NCBI RefSeq assembly: GCF_020463795.1
Contig: NZ_CP080025.1
Location: 2,973,501 to 3,037,500 of the forward strand
Source of the DNA: Echinicola marina
Lineage (GTDB): Bacteria; Bacteroidota; Bacteroidia; Cytophagales; Cyclobacteriaceae
DNA: 64,000 nucleotides
Reading direction: 5' to 3'
The position numbers were made by a program, and so were the translations under genes. Every line of letters begins with the position of its first letter. Within the stretch, counting starts at the first letter, position 1. This document shows positions 9,601 to 18,278 of this stretch, piece by piece. A model generated the notes under the pieces. The model searched no databases. It had not been told where the DNA came from and was given only the letters and a program-made list of their open reading frames with translations.

Positions 9601-10102
9601 TTCATTTATCAATAATTTTAGGTTTGGGAATTTTGACTTGACCGTCGATCTTCAATTTATGTATGGTAATGACATTATGGATATGAACCTACACTCTAGC
9701 GAAGACCGTCAATCCTTGGCAAATAGCTACACGACCGTATTGAATGCCTGGACACCAGAGAATCAAAATACGATGATTGCACAAGTGAGAGATACCAGGG
9801 CAGGTTATGTGACGAATGTGGATACTCACTGGGTCCAAGATGGGTCTTTTATTCGTGGAAGGAACCTGGTGGTGGGATATAATTTCCAAAAATCACTTGT
9901 CAATAGATTGCGTCTAAGTAATCTAAGGTTATATGCTTCAACCCAAAACTTTTTCTTGATAGTTGATGATGAAGTGATCGGTGATCCTGAAATCACCCCT
10001 ATTAGAGGAAATGACAGCAATAATGTTTTCTCGCAAGGGATGAAATGGCATGAATATCCTAAGCCTACTGTGTTTTTAATGGGGCTACAAATTCAGCTTT
10101 AA
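6653..10102 (+). CDS. SusC/RagA family TonB-linked outer membrane protein with STN signalling domain
   Basis: A large TonB-dependent outer-membrane transporter (about 1,149 aa from the start chosen here). After a signal segment (YFLYIFIIQLLVINLVSATT) come an STN secretin/TonB N-terminal domain (TLDQFFKAIESQTAYNFLYD), a carboxypeptidase-regulatory-like domain (TGVVVDQKGDPLPGVTVVIQ), a plug with the SusC mark DEVVVVGYGTQ, and a beta-barrel to the end. The STN domain fits sensing through the FecR protein upstream. The reading frame stays open upstream (TTG at 6587, ATG at 6599 and 6617); ATG 6653 was chosen because it sits just before a compact signal peptide. SusD follows 31 bp later. The substrate is unknown, since no enzyme gene is attached. 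Confidence 0.92.
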   Translation: MKLNLQKTIYMLSRYFLYIFIIQLLVINLVSATTVKGQYKPIDEVWVKIDKEAVTLDQFFKAIESQTAYNFLYDRREIDAKTKLVLQPKSGSVESLLVQVSQQSQLRFRQVNNSIDVQLEDMLPLESETKVLAEVTGVVVDQKGDPLPGVTVVIQGTTVGTVTDLDGNFSLDVPDGGVLVFSFIGYEDQVVEVGNQRTLNVVLKENLSDLDEVVVVGYGTQKRSDLTGSVGSVSGDELMQRPATSINQSIAGRIPGVQVNVNSGRPGGKTNIRVRGFSSINSSNNPLFVVDGVQLPVGNQAQRSNAIDFINPSDIVSVEVLKDASSTAIYGARGANGVILITTKKGKSGEGKITYNAEFSTNTYGPNKPEVLNTQQYMEVEQLAWENMAKFDPEGWAAGKWAYLNPALKRTDPRLFDSNGNPYYDTDWIKESTQSKLSQNHQLNFSGGSDRTTYSLSLGYRNDEGLYKNSFLTRYSGRLTVDSKVKEWLTLGTSISYNYQSENIVDYSDQVPRRMVEDFPFLPVYYEDGTYADNRDYPYAEGTMSSVHNLMERQFILNTQTLLGSVYANINLAKDLEFRTVLGSNVITRETDRYEGRTIQIGSQGRAWLDNSRETFWSFENYLTYKKTFSEIHSFTGMLGISWQESNDFNMSMEARTFATDYFQYNNIGAGSNNLGVGSNATREALNSYFGRFNYTLMNKYLFTFTGRMDGSSKFGDNNKYAFFPSAALAWRMSDEDFLKDSDVISNLKLRTSYGLTGNSEIPPYSSLSLLGSGYAAILNDSRVGGTGINRLANPDLKWEKTSQYDFGLELELYKGRVSFEADIYYRKTTDMLLDAPVPQSSGYATIRRNVGSMENKGLELSLNTINIDKPNFTWSTSFNISFNRNKVLSLATPADIFGVGGPGITNETSIIRVGEPAGAFWGLTRLGVWGTDEAAEAAEYTSYRNGLTILPGDIKYEDVNGDKAITDADRKIIGNGSPDGWGSFINNFRFGNFDLTVDLQFMYGNDIMDMNLHSSEDRQSLANSYTTVLNAWTPENQNTMIAQVRDTRAGYVTNVDTHWVQDGSFIRGRNLVVGYNFQKSLVNRLRLSNLRLYASTQNFFLIVDDEVIGDPEITPIRGNDSNNVFSQGMKWHEYPKPTVFLMGLQIQL

Positions 10103-10133
10103 TTTTATTAATAACATAATAAAAATAATCACC

Positions 10134-11699
10134 ATGAAAATTTCCATGAAAAAATATATAAATACAGTTCTTCTAGGCAGTTTGTTTGTAATGGGGAGTG
10201 GCTGTTCGGGCTTTTTGGATGAAGAAGATCCTTCCAATTTGACTCCTGAGAGTTTCTATACAATACCTGATCATGCAGAAGCAGCTATAGCTGCTGTTTA
10301 CGATAATTCCAGGTTTTATGGAGATGGAGCAGGCATCTTCTCCTCCAACTGGCAGTTATTGGAAGCCCCCACCGGAACTTCTACCACAGAAACTGCTCAA
10401 AATTCTGATTTGAATAACCTGTACTCCCTGACTTGGGATGGTAATACAGGGCATATCAAAAACTGGTGGAGAGGGATTTATAGGTTGATCGCTCAGACAA
10501 ATTTAGTATTGGATAAAGTCCCAGGGATTTCTCCAATGGATGAAGCACAAAAAAACAAAATTTTGGGGGAAGCTAGGTTTTTTAGGGCTTGGGCATATTT
10601 CTATGCAGTAAGACTTTGGGGGGATGTGCCTTTAGTGCTTAATCCACAAACAGCTAATTCAGAAAACTTCTTTCCCATTAGAGAAACTCAGGAGAATGTT
10701 TATGCCCAAATTATTGAGGATTTGAAATTTGCGGAAAGCGCCGATTTGGGTTGGTTGAATACGAGCGGTCGAATTTCCACTTCAGCTGCCAAAGGCTTAT
10801 TGGCAAAAGTTTACCTTACCATGGCAGGTTATCCACTAAACAAAGGAAGTGAATATTATCAAATGGCCGCCAGTAAAGCAAAGGAAATTATCGATAATCC
10901 AGGGGAAATTGGGCTATTTGATACTTACTATGAGGTACATGATGAGAGCTTGGGGAATATGAAAGAACATCTATTCAGTATTCAGTACAATGACCTAGTT
11001 GCTGGAAATCCCATGGGAAATATGTTTCCCAACTTTAAGCCAGTTTCATATCGTGGACCATCAGGTACAGGTTCCACCGTACCAACACTTTCATTCTATA
11101 ATTCCTATGAAGATGGCGACAAGAGAACGGTGGATCAGGAAGGCTATTTCTACACAAGTTACTATACCAATGGCAATGGAGAGCCCTTTGATCTGGGGGC
11201 ACCTTATATCTTCAAGCACTTCAATATCACCGCGAATGGTAGTCCTGGTGTAGCTGGAACTGCCAAGGATAATCTTAATGTTCCTATGCTACGTTATGCA
11301 GAAGTATTGTTAATTTATGCAGAAGCCCAAAATGAAGTGGGAAGTGGTCCTAATATGGATGCTTATAATGCTCTAAAAGGCATTAGGGATAGGGCAGAAC
11401 TGATCACTCCGGCAATGGGTACATTTGACCAAGCAAGCTTCCGGGAAGCTGTTTGGAGAGAGCGTTGGTATGAGTTCTGTTATGAGGGAATCACTTGGTT
11501 TGACATGGTACGTCTACGGAAAGTCTTTAATGAAACGACCAAAGGTTTTGATAATTTTGTAGGGCATGTTAACCTGAGTTCGGATCAGCCACTACAGGAA
11601 AAACATTATTTGTTTCCACTTCCAATTCCTGAAATGCAAAACAATCCCAATCTAACACCCCAAAACCCAGGGTATCCTGGTCCTGCAGGAAGCAATTAA
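10134..11699 (+). CDS. SusD/RagB family outer membrane nutrient-binding lipoprotein
   Basis: A 521-aa surface lipoprotein that acts as the lid of the SusC channel. The signal peptide ends in the lipobox GSGCSGFLDEEDPSNLTPE (Cys24), the typical start of SusD proteins. TPR-like helices include RWWRGIYR-type and EARFFRAWAYFYAVRLWGDV segments, and the C-terminal half carries the family stretch REAVWRERWYEFCYEGITWF. It is 31 bp downstream of susC, with no further gene of the locus after it, so this is a stand-alone ECF/FecR/SusC/SusD unit. Confidence 0.94.
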   Translation: MKISMKKYINTVLLGSLFVMGSGCSGFLDEEDPSNLTPESFYTIPDHAEAAIAAVYDNSRFYGDGAGIFSSNWQLLEAPTGTSTTETAQNSDLNNLYSLTWDGNTGHIKNWWRGIYRLIAQTNLVLDKVPGISPMDEAQKNKILGEARFFRAWAYFYAVRLWGDVPLVLNPQTANSENFFPIRETQENVYAQIIEDLKFAESADLGWLNTSGRISTSAAKGLLAKVYLTMAGYPLNKGSEYYQMAASKAKEIIDNPGEIGLFDTYYEVHDESLGNMKEHLFSIQYNDLVAGNPMGNMFPNFKPVSYRGPSGTGSTVPTLSFYNSYEDGDKRTVDQEGYFYTSYYTNGNGEPFDLGAPYIFKHFNITANGSPGVAGTAKDNLNVPMLRYAEVLLIYAEAQNEVGSGPNMDAYNALKGIRDRAELITPAMGTFDQASFREAVWRERWYEFCYEGITWFDMVRLRKVFNETTKGFDNFVGHVNLSSDQPLQEKHYLFPLPIPEMQNNPNLTPQNPGYPGPAGSN

Positions 11700-11731
11700 G
11701 AAAAAATAGTTGGATTGAATGTTGATTTTAG

Positions 11732-11777
11732 GCCTCTCTATAAAGTTTTCTTGACTTTTTGAGAGGCTTATTTTTTT
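11732..11777. terminator. Terminator after susD (convergent junction)
   Basis: GCCTCTC (11732-11738) pairs with GAGAGGC (11761-11767), followed by a T run on the plus strand. It abuts the stop codon of the convergent PLP-enzyme gene. Confidence 0.75.
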
Positions 11778-12880
11778 GAATGTCCTTCTAAGTGATCGAT
11801 GATTTCCCCTTCAGTACTTATATATGAGCCCATACAATCTGCGGTCATACAACTATGAACAGGTAAAATGCCGATGACATCACCGATTTTTATGTTCCTG
11901 ATCAGTTGATCTGAAGCTTTGATAATCCCATGTTCCTGGGAAATACTCTTAATATAGGAAGGATGGCCCTGAAGCTGCCAGTGTCGGTCCTTGAAAAGGA
12001 CAACTTCTCCGTAGTTTTTTGATCCATCAGCATTTATAAGCTCATCTTTGGCCAAATGTACCCCTCCTCCATGCACCAAAACCTCTTTTTTGTCCCAATG
12101 AATATCTACCACTGGGACAGCTAGGGCCACTGCAATATCCTCTTTCAAACAACTTCCTATTTTGGCTTGGGTGAGATCGTAAAAAACAAAGTTCCCCGGT
12201 CCTATTTCGTCTATTCCTTCAAAATTATCCATGATGGAACAGCAGGGAGTATCCCCGGATCGAGTAAGCAGATGGGGGAATTCACTATGATATTTGTCCT
12301 TCAGCATTTTTAGTGCAGCCCTAGTTTGCTCGTGGATATGTTTTATACCATCCAAATCAGCATGATAACTATGTCCTGCGTGAATATAAAAGCCCTTAAA
12401 AAACATATTCTTATTTTTACTGGCTACACGCATGATTTTTTCTATTAAGCCAAAATCACTTACTTCTACTCCTGTACGGCCATATCCAGCATCAATTTCT
12501 ATAAAGTAGCCTATTGGATGATCAATAGCCGCAGCTAAAATCAGGCAAACTTCTTCATTGACGAGCTGAATGGAAATTGACTGAGATTGGGCCAATTGAT
12601 TAAGCTCAGCAGTCAGGAGAGGGTTAAAGGGAAAAGCTATATGGATATTGTCCCAAGCTTGTTGCGAAAAATACTGCGCCATTTTAAGTGAAGAAACAGT
12701 GATCTCCTTTACTCCAAAATCACGGCACCATTCCCCGACTTTTAGTGATTGGTGGGTTTTAAAATGAGGGACGAGATTTAACTGGTGTTTCTTGGCCTTT
12801 TCTGCCATTTTGGAAAGGTTTTTCCTACAGATGGTTTCGTTTAGTACAAGAATAGGCTGTTTGATGGATAGAAAAGTCAT
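11768..12880 (-). CDS. D-threonine aldolase / D-serine dehydratase-like PLP enzyme
   Basis: A 370-aa fold-type III PLP enzyme acting on D-hydroxy amino acids. The PLP lysine is in PHFKTHQS (K41), DAGYGRTGV and HAGHSYHA follow, and the C-terminal PVHSCMTADC holds the probable metal site (H342, C344). A His-x-Cys pair at this place is typical of eukaryotic-type D-serine dehydratases, whereas D-threonine aldolases usually have His-x-Asp, so D-serine (or D-threonine) deamination is a better guess than aldol cleavage. It lies 14 bp after the hydrolase gene, so the two are probably cotranscribed. Confidence 0.8.
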   Translation of the reverse strand: MTFLSIKQPILVLNETICRKNLSKMAEKAKKHQLNLVPHFKTHQSLKVGEWCRDFGVKEITVSSLKMAQYFSQQAWDNIHIAFPFNPLLTAELNQLAQSQSISIQLVNEEVCLILAAAIDHPIGYFIEIDAGYGRTGVEVSDFGLIEKIMRVASKNKNMFFKGFYIHAGHSYHADLDGIKHIHEQTRAALKMLKDKYHSEFPHLLTRSGDTPCCSIMDNFEGIDEIGPGNFVFYDLTQAKIGSCLKEDIAVALAVPVVDIHWDKKEVLVHGGGVHLAKDELINADGSKNYGEVVLFKDRHWQLQGHPSYIKSISQEHGIIKASDQLIRNIKIGDVIGILPVHSCMTADCMGSYISTEGEIIDHLEGHSKK

Positions 12881-12894
12881 GGCTTGGATTTGGA

Positions 12895-13929
12895 TTAGGG
12901 CTGAACCTCCATTTCATTGGTTTTGGACACAGGGACTTCTAGGATGTTTTCAAGAAAATCAATGCTTGATTTAAGTACATCTTCCCACTGTTTAGAGGTG
13001 ATAGAAGAAGCAATCACGTGATCTCCTGCTTCAGGAAAGGCCTGTTTAACTTTTAAGTCTTCTGTAGTTTTTACTTCCTTAAACATCTCCAACATCGCAG
13101 GTACCGACACTACTCTGTCCTGATTTTCTTCATCTTTATAGTAATAACCTAGAAATAACGGTTCTTCGATTTTATCAAAGGTTTTGGAATCCATTTTACT
13201 ATAAATCAGCTTTGCCAAACTTTTATAAGCATTGATATGATATTCCTCTGCCCAATATTTGGCCTTTTCACCTTCTCTTGGGTTCAAGACTACTTTGTTT
13301 TCATTGGTGCCGAATTGCTCGAACAACCAGCCCTGCCAGGGACTGAAAAAGGCTTCCAATTGATTGCCGTAATCCCGGAAACAAGGAGAATAAAGTAAAA
13401 TGGAATGAATGTCATCTCTTTCGGAAGCCAGAAGACTAGTCAGCGCTCCTCCCATGGAGGTGCCAATAATAATCACCTTGTTTCCAAGGCTTTTGCCTAT
13501 CATAAAGGCTTCTCGGGCACCATCAGCAAGCTTTTCAGCAGTTAAATATTCAAAGGCATTGTCTCTTTTGATGCCATGCTCTGGCAGCCTGGCCAAATAG
13601 AGGTTTGCCCCAAAATGCTCCGCGATTTTTAGGTGCACTGGAGCCCCTTCCATCTGACTGGCACCAAATCCGTGTATGTACACAATGGAATAAGGAGTCT
13701 TTTGATGCTTCAAGCTGTCTGCCCAAACTATCCTTGCCTGATTATTCGCTTTAAGTCCCTTGACCGTATCTTCCTTTTTGCTGATAAATGCTTCCAGCTC
13801 CTGAAGGTCCTTGGGCACAGTAGGGTATTCACCTTCTAGTTTTGAGTATGATTCCTTTGGTCCCAACATATAGACAATCACAAGGATAACACAGGTGGAT
13901 AATAATATGGGAAGTAGTTTTTTCATCAT
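12895..13929 (-). CDS. Membrane-anchored or secreted alpha/beta hydrolase
   Basis: A 344-aa serine hydrolase with an N-terminal hydrophobic segment (about 4-22) that may be a signal anchor. It shows the alpha/beta-hydrolase order: oxyanion-type HGFGAS (86-91), nucleophile elbow GTSMGG (S158), and a late AGDHVIASS with the likely catalytic His. Substrate cannot be deduced; related proteins are annotated as lysophospholipase-like. It is the first gene of a two-gene unit with the PLP enzyme. Confidence 0.8.
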   Translation of the reverse strand: MMKKLLPILLSTCVILVIVYMLGPKESYSKLEGEYPTVPKDLQELEAFISKKEDTVKGLKANNQARIVWADSLKHQKTPYSIVYIHGFGASQMEGAPVHLKIAEHFGANLYLARLPEHGIKRDNAFEYLTAEKLADGAREAFMIGKSLGNKVIIIGTSMGGALTSLLASERDDIHSILLYSPCFRDYGNQLEAFFSPWQGWLFEQFGTNENKVVLNPREGEKAKYWAEEYHINAYKSLAKLIYSKMDSKTFDKIEEPLFLGYYYKDEENQDRVVSVPAMLEMFKEVKTTEDLKVKQAFPEAGDHVIASSITSKQWEDVLKSSIDFLENILEVPVSKTNEMEVQP

Positions 13930-14073
13930 TACTGGTCAGTCTAAAATTAAAAGTTAAAACTAAACTGTTTTTTAAGATTATCCTATAAAATCAAATGGTG
14001 GTCCTGAATTTTGGAAAGGAAATTAATTGCATTTTATTTACTGTTTTGTGATTGAAACAAATCTACCAAATAC

Positions 14074-14400
14074 ATGGATATGAAAAACTTAAGTCTCCTG
14101 TGTGCTTTGATGGTCTTTGTAGTTTTGGTGGCTTGCGGGCCGAACTCTAAAAACAATAGTACAAAGGCTGCTATTAGCGCCAGTATATTTGAAGAACATA
14201 TTGTGACATTGTCTTCAGATGAATTTATGGGGAGATTGTCCATTATGAAAATATGCAGTGATCTATATATTAGCCTTCAGCGCTTTGTGGATAATAGGCT
14301 ACTGAGATGGACGGCGGTTTGGAAAATGTTGGCCAGGACCGCAGAAGTATAATGGATCGTTTGTCTTTTGTGATCTTAAAATGATATGGTTGAGTAAACT
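14074..14400 (+). pseudogene. Degraded N-terminus of an M28 family peptidase lipoprotein
   Basis: An open frame at 14074-14352 starts with a lipoprotein signal (MDMKNLSLLCALMVFVVLVAC) and then the stretch IFEEHIVTLSSDEFMGR, the conserved N-terminal region of secreted M28 aminopeptidases. After DEFMGR the frame loses resemblance. In another frame at about 14329-14385 a piece reading YNGSFVF resembles the NNGS(Y)F motif that lies some 35 residues further in intact members. A normal member has 450-550 residues, so this is a truncated and frameshifted remnant. Translation of a short secreted peptide remains possible. Confidence 0.6.
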
Positions 14401-14618
14401 TTGGAAAAAAACGACATGTGTTAAGAAAAAGCCCGTAGTCAGGGGAGTAGAATTTTTTGCATAAAATTACTTTTTATACCTGCGAAAATTTGGATAAAGA
14501 CCTAAAAATGATTGTGGATGCGTTTTGCAGGGATATTACTTGAGGATATTTATTTTGGGAGCTGGGGTCAAACAGAAAACTAGCAGGGAGCAAAGCAGTT
14601 TAGAAGCAGAAGATTAAC
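14401..14618. other. Non-coding remnant upstream of ilvD
   Basis: No intact ORF and no structured RNA was seen. It may include further worn remains of the M28 peptidase gene, but nothing can be aligned by eye. No leader peptide with Ile, Val or Leu runs was found, so ilvD shows no attenuator. Confidence 0.35.
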
Positions 14619-14626
14619 TATCTTTG
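14619..14626 (+). promoter_or_regulatory. Possible -7 element of the ilvD promoter
   Basis: TATCTTTG fits TAnnTTTG and lies 43 bp before the ilvD start. The only upstream partner is TTTA at 14599-14602 with a short 16-nt spacer, so the call is weak. Confidence 0.4.
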
Positions 14627-14669
14627 GGCCGCAAAAGTAGTATCACACAAATTAGAAATAAAGTTTTTC

Positions 14670-16361
14670 ATGAGAAGTGATGAAGTAAAAAAAGGGCATT
14701 CAAGAACGCCTCATAGATCCCTGTTCAGAGCAACGGGATTGAAAGATGATGATTTTGATAAGCCATTCATTGGGGTGGCCAATTCATTTGTAGAGATTAT
14801 TCCCGGCCACTTTTTCCTAAATAAGGTTGGTCAAATTATAAAAGAAGAAATTAAGGCCAATGGCTGTGTTCCTTTTGAATTCAACACCATAGGGGTCGAT
14901 GATGGTATTGCAATGGGACATGACGGGATGTTATTTTCTTTGCCAAGCAGGGAGCTTATTGCCAGTTCAGTGGAGACGGTGATGAATGCACATAAGCTGG
15001 ATGCCATGATAGCCATTCCTAACTGTGATAAGATCGTTCCTGGAATGATCATGGGAGCACTTAGGGTAGACGTACCAACTATATTCGTCAGTGGAGGCCC
15101 TATGACCAAAGGACATACCAAAGATGGAACACCTATTGACTTGGCCACTGCTTTTGAAGCTGTAGGAAAGCATGAGGCAGGCAAGATGAGTGATGAAGAA
15201 CTGAAGGATATTGAATGTAATGCTTGCCCAAGTGGGGGAAGTTGTTCGGGCATGTTTACAGCTAATTCCATGAATACTTTGATGGAGGCTATGGGAATAG
15301 CATTGCCTGGAAATGGAACCATTTTGGCATTGACTAAAGAGCGTGAAGAACTTTACAGAAAGGCGGCCAGAAGAATTTGTGAAATTGCAAAAGACGAAGC
15401 GGCAAGGGAGAAGTTCAAGCTGAAAAATATCTTGAATGAAAATGCCGTGAAGAATGCCTTTGCAGTGGATATGGCCATGGGTGGAAGTACCAATACCGTC
15501 TTGCACATGTTGGCGATTGCCCAAGAAGCCGGTGTGGATTTTCAGTTGAAAGATATCAATAAGATCTCCCAAAGGGTTTCCCATATCGCCAAAATATCTC
15601 CTAGCCTTGGTACAGTCCATATGGAGGACATCAACAGGGCAGGTGGTGTAAATGCTGTGATGAAGGAGATGACCAAGCGAGGCGACGATGTACTTATTGA
15701 TAATTTGACCATCGGTGGTGAAATGCTCTTGGAAAAAATAGCAGATGCCTATATCAAGGATACCAAAATTATCCATACCATCGACAATCCTTACAGTAAA
15801 GTAGGTGGCTTGGCCATTCTTTACGGTAACTTAGCTGAAGAAGGTGCTGTAATCAAAACGGCTGGAATTACAGGAGAAAGGGTCTTTACAGGAAAAGCAG
15901 TTTGCTTTAATGGACAGCCAGAAGCCATCGAAGGTATCAGAGGAGGAAAAGTGAAGGCGGGCGATGTAGTGGTGATCCGTTATGAGGGGCCAAAAGGCGG
16001 TCCAGGTATGCAGGAAATGTTAAGTCCTACCAGTTTGATCATGGGGATGGGCCTTGGCAGTTCGGTAGCCTTGATCACTGATGGGAGATTCAGTGGGGCT
16101 ACCAGGGGAGCTTCTATTGGACACGTTTCTCCAGAGGCTGCTGAAGGTGGGATGATTGGACTGCTCAAGGATGGAGACGAAATTCATATCGACGTGGATA
16201 ATTATATCTTATCGGTGAATTTGAGCGATGAGGAAATTGCCAAAAGAAGAGCGGAATTTGTGCCAGTCAAAAAGCCTTTGACTTCAAGATGGTTGGGTCA
16301 GTACCGTGCTTTGGTAACTAATGCAAGCAATGGTGCCATCCTAAAAACTGACTTGTTTTAA
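14670..16361 (+). CDS. ilvD: Dihydroxy-acid dehydratase
   Basis: This enzyme dehydrates 2,3-dihydroxy-isovalerate and -methylvalerate in valine and isoleucine synthesis using an iron-sulfur cluster. The 563-aa protein has NCDKIVPGM (C119) and [17 protein letters not shown] (C192), the conserved cysteine motifs, and the C-terminal [12 protein letters not shown] and [20 protein letters not shown]. Length is normal. It stands alone here; in many Bacteroidota ilvD heads a cluster with ilvB, ilvN and ilvC, which must be elsewhere. A strong terminator follows. Confidence 0.97.
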   Translation: MRSDEVKKGHSRTPHRSLFRATGLKDDDFDKPFIGVANSFVEIIPGHFFLNKVGQIIKEEIKANGCVPFEFNTIGVDDGIAMGHDGMLFSLPSRELIASSVETVMNAHKLDAMIAIPNCDKIVPGMIMGALRVDVPTIFVSGGPMTKGHTKDGTPIDLATAFEAVGKHEAGKMSDEELKDIECNACPSGGSCSGMFTANSMNTLMEAMGIALPGNGTILALTKEREELYRKAARRICEIAKDEAAREKFKLKNILNENAVKNAFAVDMAMGGSTNTVLHMLAIAQEAGVDFQLKDINKISQRVSHIAKISPSLGTVHMEDINRAGGVNAVMKEMTKRGDDVLIDNLTIGGEMLLEKIADAYIKDTKIIHTIDNPYSKVGGLAILYGNLAEEGAVIKTAGITGERVFTGKAVCFNGQPEAIEGIRGGKVKAGDVVVIRYEGPKGGPGMQEMLSPTSLIMGMGLGSSVALITDGRFSGATRGASIGHVSPEAAEGGMIGLLKDGDEIHIDVDNYILSVNLSDEEIAKRRAEFVPVKKPLTSRWLGQYRALVTNASNGAILKTDLF

Positions 16362-16390
16362 GTTAAATAAGCTTTTGTATTAGCAATAGA

Positions 16391-16428
16391 AAGAGCCCAT
16401 TCCTCATAAAAGGAATGGGCTCTTTTTT
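16391..16428. terminator. Bidirectional terminator between ilvD and proC
   Basis: A perfect 14-bp stem AAGAGCCCATTCCT / AGGAATGGGCTCTT with a CATAAA loop and T runs on both strands separates the two convergent genes. Confidence 0.95.
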
Positions 16429-16463
16429 AGGTATTAGTTCGCCAAGACTTGTAGAGAACCTGA

Positions 16464-17261
16464 TTATTTTTCGATTTTTTCATAGGAGGCCAAAACCCCT
16501 TTGACCATTGCAGCACTAAAACCATGGTGTTCCATTTCATTTAGTCCCACTATGGTGCAGCCTTTTGGAGTAGTAACCTTATCAATCGCAGCTTCAGGAT
16601 GGATGCCTTTTTTGATGATCAACTCTGCAGCGCCTTTGACCGTTTGGTTCACGATGGCATTGGCCGTTTGAGCATCAAAACCAATCTGTATGCCTCCTTG
16701 GGTCATGGCCCGCATAAATCTGAGTACATAAGCTATACCACATGCGCCCAAAACGGTTGCTGCTTCCATCAAATGTTCTTCGATTACAATGGATATACCG
16801 ATACTATTAAAGAGTGCTTTAATGTGGTTTTCTGTTTCAGTCGAGCCGTTTTTACCACAAATACAGGTAATGGACTCTTTGATATCGGCAGCAATGTTTG
16901 GCATGGCCCTAAAGACACCTATTTCATTAGGAAGATGTTGGTACATGTCTTCAAGGGTAACTCCGGTAGCCAAAGAAATGATGGTTTGTTTTTCAGGGCT
17001 TAATACAGGGGCGATCTCCTTGAGAATATGGGGGATATTATATGGTTTGACTCCTAATATCACCATGTCAGCCTCCTGTGCTGCATATTTGTTGTCTGAA
17101 GTAACTTCAATGCCTTGTGGTTTTAAATAAAAGAGACTTTCTGGATGCCGTTTGGTGACATACAGGTTGTTGGCATTGAAGCCTTCAGTTTCTAATAAAC
17201 CATTCACAATGGAAAGGCCTAGGTTTCCACATCCAATAATGGCTATTTTTAAATTTTTCAT
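16464..17261 (-). CDS. proC: Pyrroline-5-carboxylate reductase
   Basis: Last step of proline synthesis, reducing pyrroline-5-carboxylate with NAD(P)H. From Met at 17261 the protein has 265 residues, the usual length, and starts MKNLKIAIIGCGNLGLSI with the GxGxxG dinucleotide fold at once. The frame is open 18 codons further upstream, but this extension has no family resemblance. The substrate-binding region reads GACGIAYVLRFMRAMTQGGI where E. coli-type enzymes have GSGPAY, and VTTPKGCTIVGLNEME near the end matches the family. Single gene. Confidence 0.93.
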   Translation of the reverse strand: MKNLKIAIIGCGNLGLSIVNGLLETEGFNANNLYVTKRHPESLFYLKPQGIEVTSDNKYAAQEADMVILGVKPYNIPHILKEIAPVLSPEKQTIISLATGVTLEDMYQHLPNEIGVFRAMPNIAADIKESITCICGKNGSTETENHIKALFNSIGISIVIEEHLMEAATVLGACGIAYVLRFMRAMTQGGIQIGFDAQTANAIVNQTVKGAAELIIKKGIHPEAAIDKVTTPKGCTIVGLNEMEHHGFSAAMVKGVLASYEKIEK

Positions 17262-17539
17262 CTGGCTAAAGCTGGAATAGTAAATGATGCTTTTGTGGCT
17301 GTAAAAATAATCCAATACTTTGAATGTTAATTAACCTGTTAGGAAAAAGAATTATCCATGATGTGTTTTTCCCAGTATTTATAGAATAAAGAAACCAATT
17401 GGAGAATGAAGATTTCAGGATTATGGAGGAAAACTTGAATGGCTGATTTTGGTTTTTTTTGGCGAATTTGTTTTAGCTTTGGCCTTTCTAGGAAAACAGA
17501 CCTGCTTTACTCTTATGGTCTGATTGTTTGATATATTAA

Positions 17540-18211
17540 ATGTTTATTATGGTTAATCCAATAAAGAATTCCTCATTTTATTTATTCGTCTTATTGGCTG
17601 TGGGCACTTTGATATCCTATAACAATGCATATGCCCAAGCATCCAAGGATGGAATAGAAGTTTCATTTGGCCCCTTTCTGCATTCCAACAGTATGAATGA
17701 GGATAACTATTATAATTTCAAAAGAAGCTCAACAGGTCCAGATAATGAAATTCTCCAAGGGGTGAATTTAAAATTTACACTTCCAACTAGGTTGCCGTAT
17801 TTGGATATTATTTTTGGCTCATTAATAGAGGGAGCTTCATCAAGTTACGGAAGTACAAATTGGAGTCCTCAGAGGACTAATTCTTACGATTATAAGCTAA
17901 ATGGTGGAGGCGTGTATGCAGGTGTTAGTCCAAAGTTAAAAGGGAAGCATTTTGGTCTAACATCTGAGTTTGCGATAGGGGTGTTCAGTTATAAAGAGGT
18001 TTTTGCGATTTTTAATAGTATAGAAGAACCCTATATGGATGTTAATGATAGGAGGACTTCTTTTGGATTGGGGGGATTGAGCTCCATTGGGTTTTATGTC
18101 AAATTCGGGAGATTGGGGATTAACCCGAATTTAAATGCTGTTTTTTCGGGTGGGGATAATGCGAGTTTTACCTTTTATGGTTTAGCAGTTCCACTTACCT
18201 ATAGCTTTTGA
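17540..18211 (+). CDS. Putative outer-membrane beta-barrel protein, function unknown
   Basis: A 223-aa protein with a signal peptide (FYLFVLLAVGTLISYNNAYAQ). The mature part is rich in Gly, Ser, Tyr and Phe with alternating polar and aromatic residues, and ends in a hydrophobic aromatic strand (FYGLAVPLTYSF) as outer-membrane barrels do. No named family is recognised. Met4 is an alternative start. It is a single gene between proC and valS with its own terminator. Confidence 0.65.
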   Translation: MFIMVNPIKNSSFYLFVLLAVGTLISYNNAYAQASKDGIEVSFGPFLHSNSMNEDNYYNFKRSSTGPDNEILQGVNLKFTLPTRLPYLDIIFGSLIEGASSSYGSTNWSPQRTNSYDYKLNGGGVYAGVSPKLKGKHFGLTSEFAIGVFSYKEVFAIFNSIEEPYMDVNDRRTSFGLGGLSSIGFYVKFGRLGINPNLNAVFSGGDNASFTFYGLAVPLTYSF

Positions 18212-18220
18212 AAATCACAA

Positions 18221-18256
18221 AAAAGCCAGTCTATTTTAAAGAGACTGGCTTTTATA
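18221..18256. terminator. Bidirectional terminator between the barrel gene and valS
   Basis: AAAAGCCAGTCT (18221-18232) pairs perfectly with AGACTGGCTTTT (18242-18253); T runs are present on both strands between the two convergent genes. Confidence 0.9.
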
Positions 18257-18278
18257 TAGCTTTGAAGTGAATGGGAGT

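Noticed and set aside
14831-15776. Long minus-strand frames (163 and 269 codons) opposite ilvD
   Set aside because: They mirror the codon pattern of ilvD, resemble no family and have no start signals.
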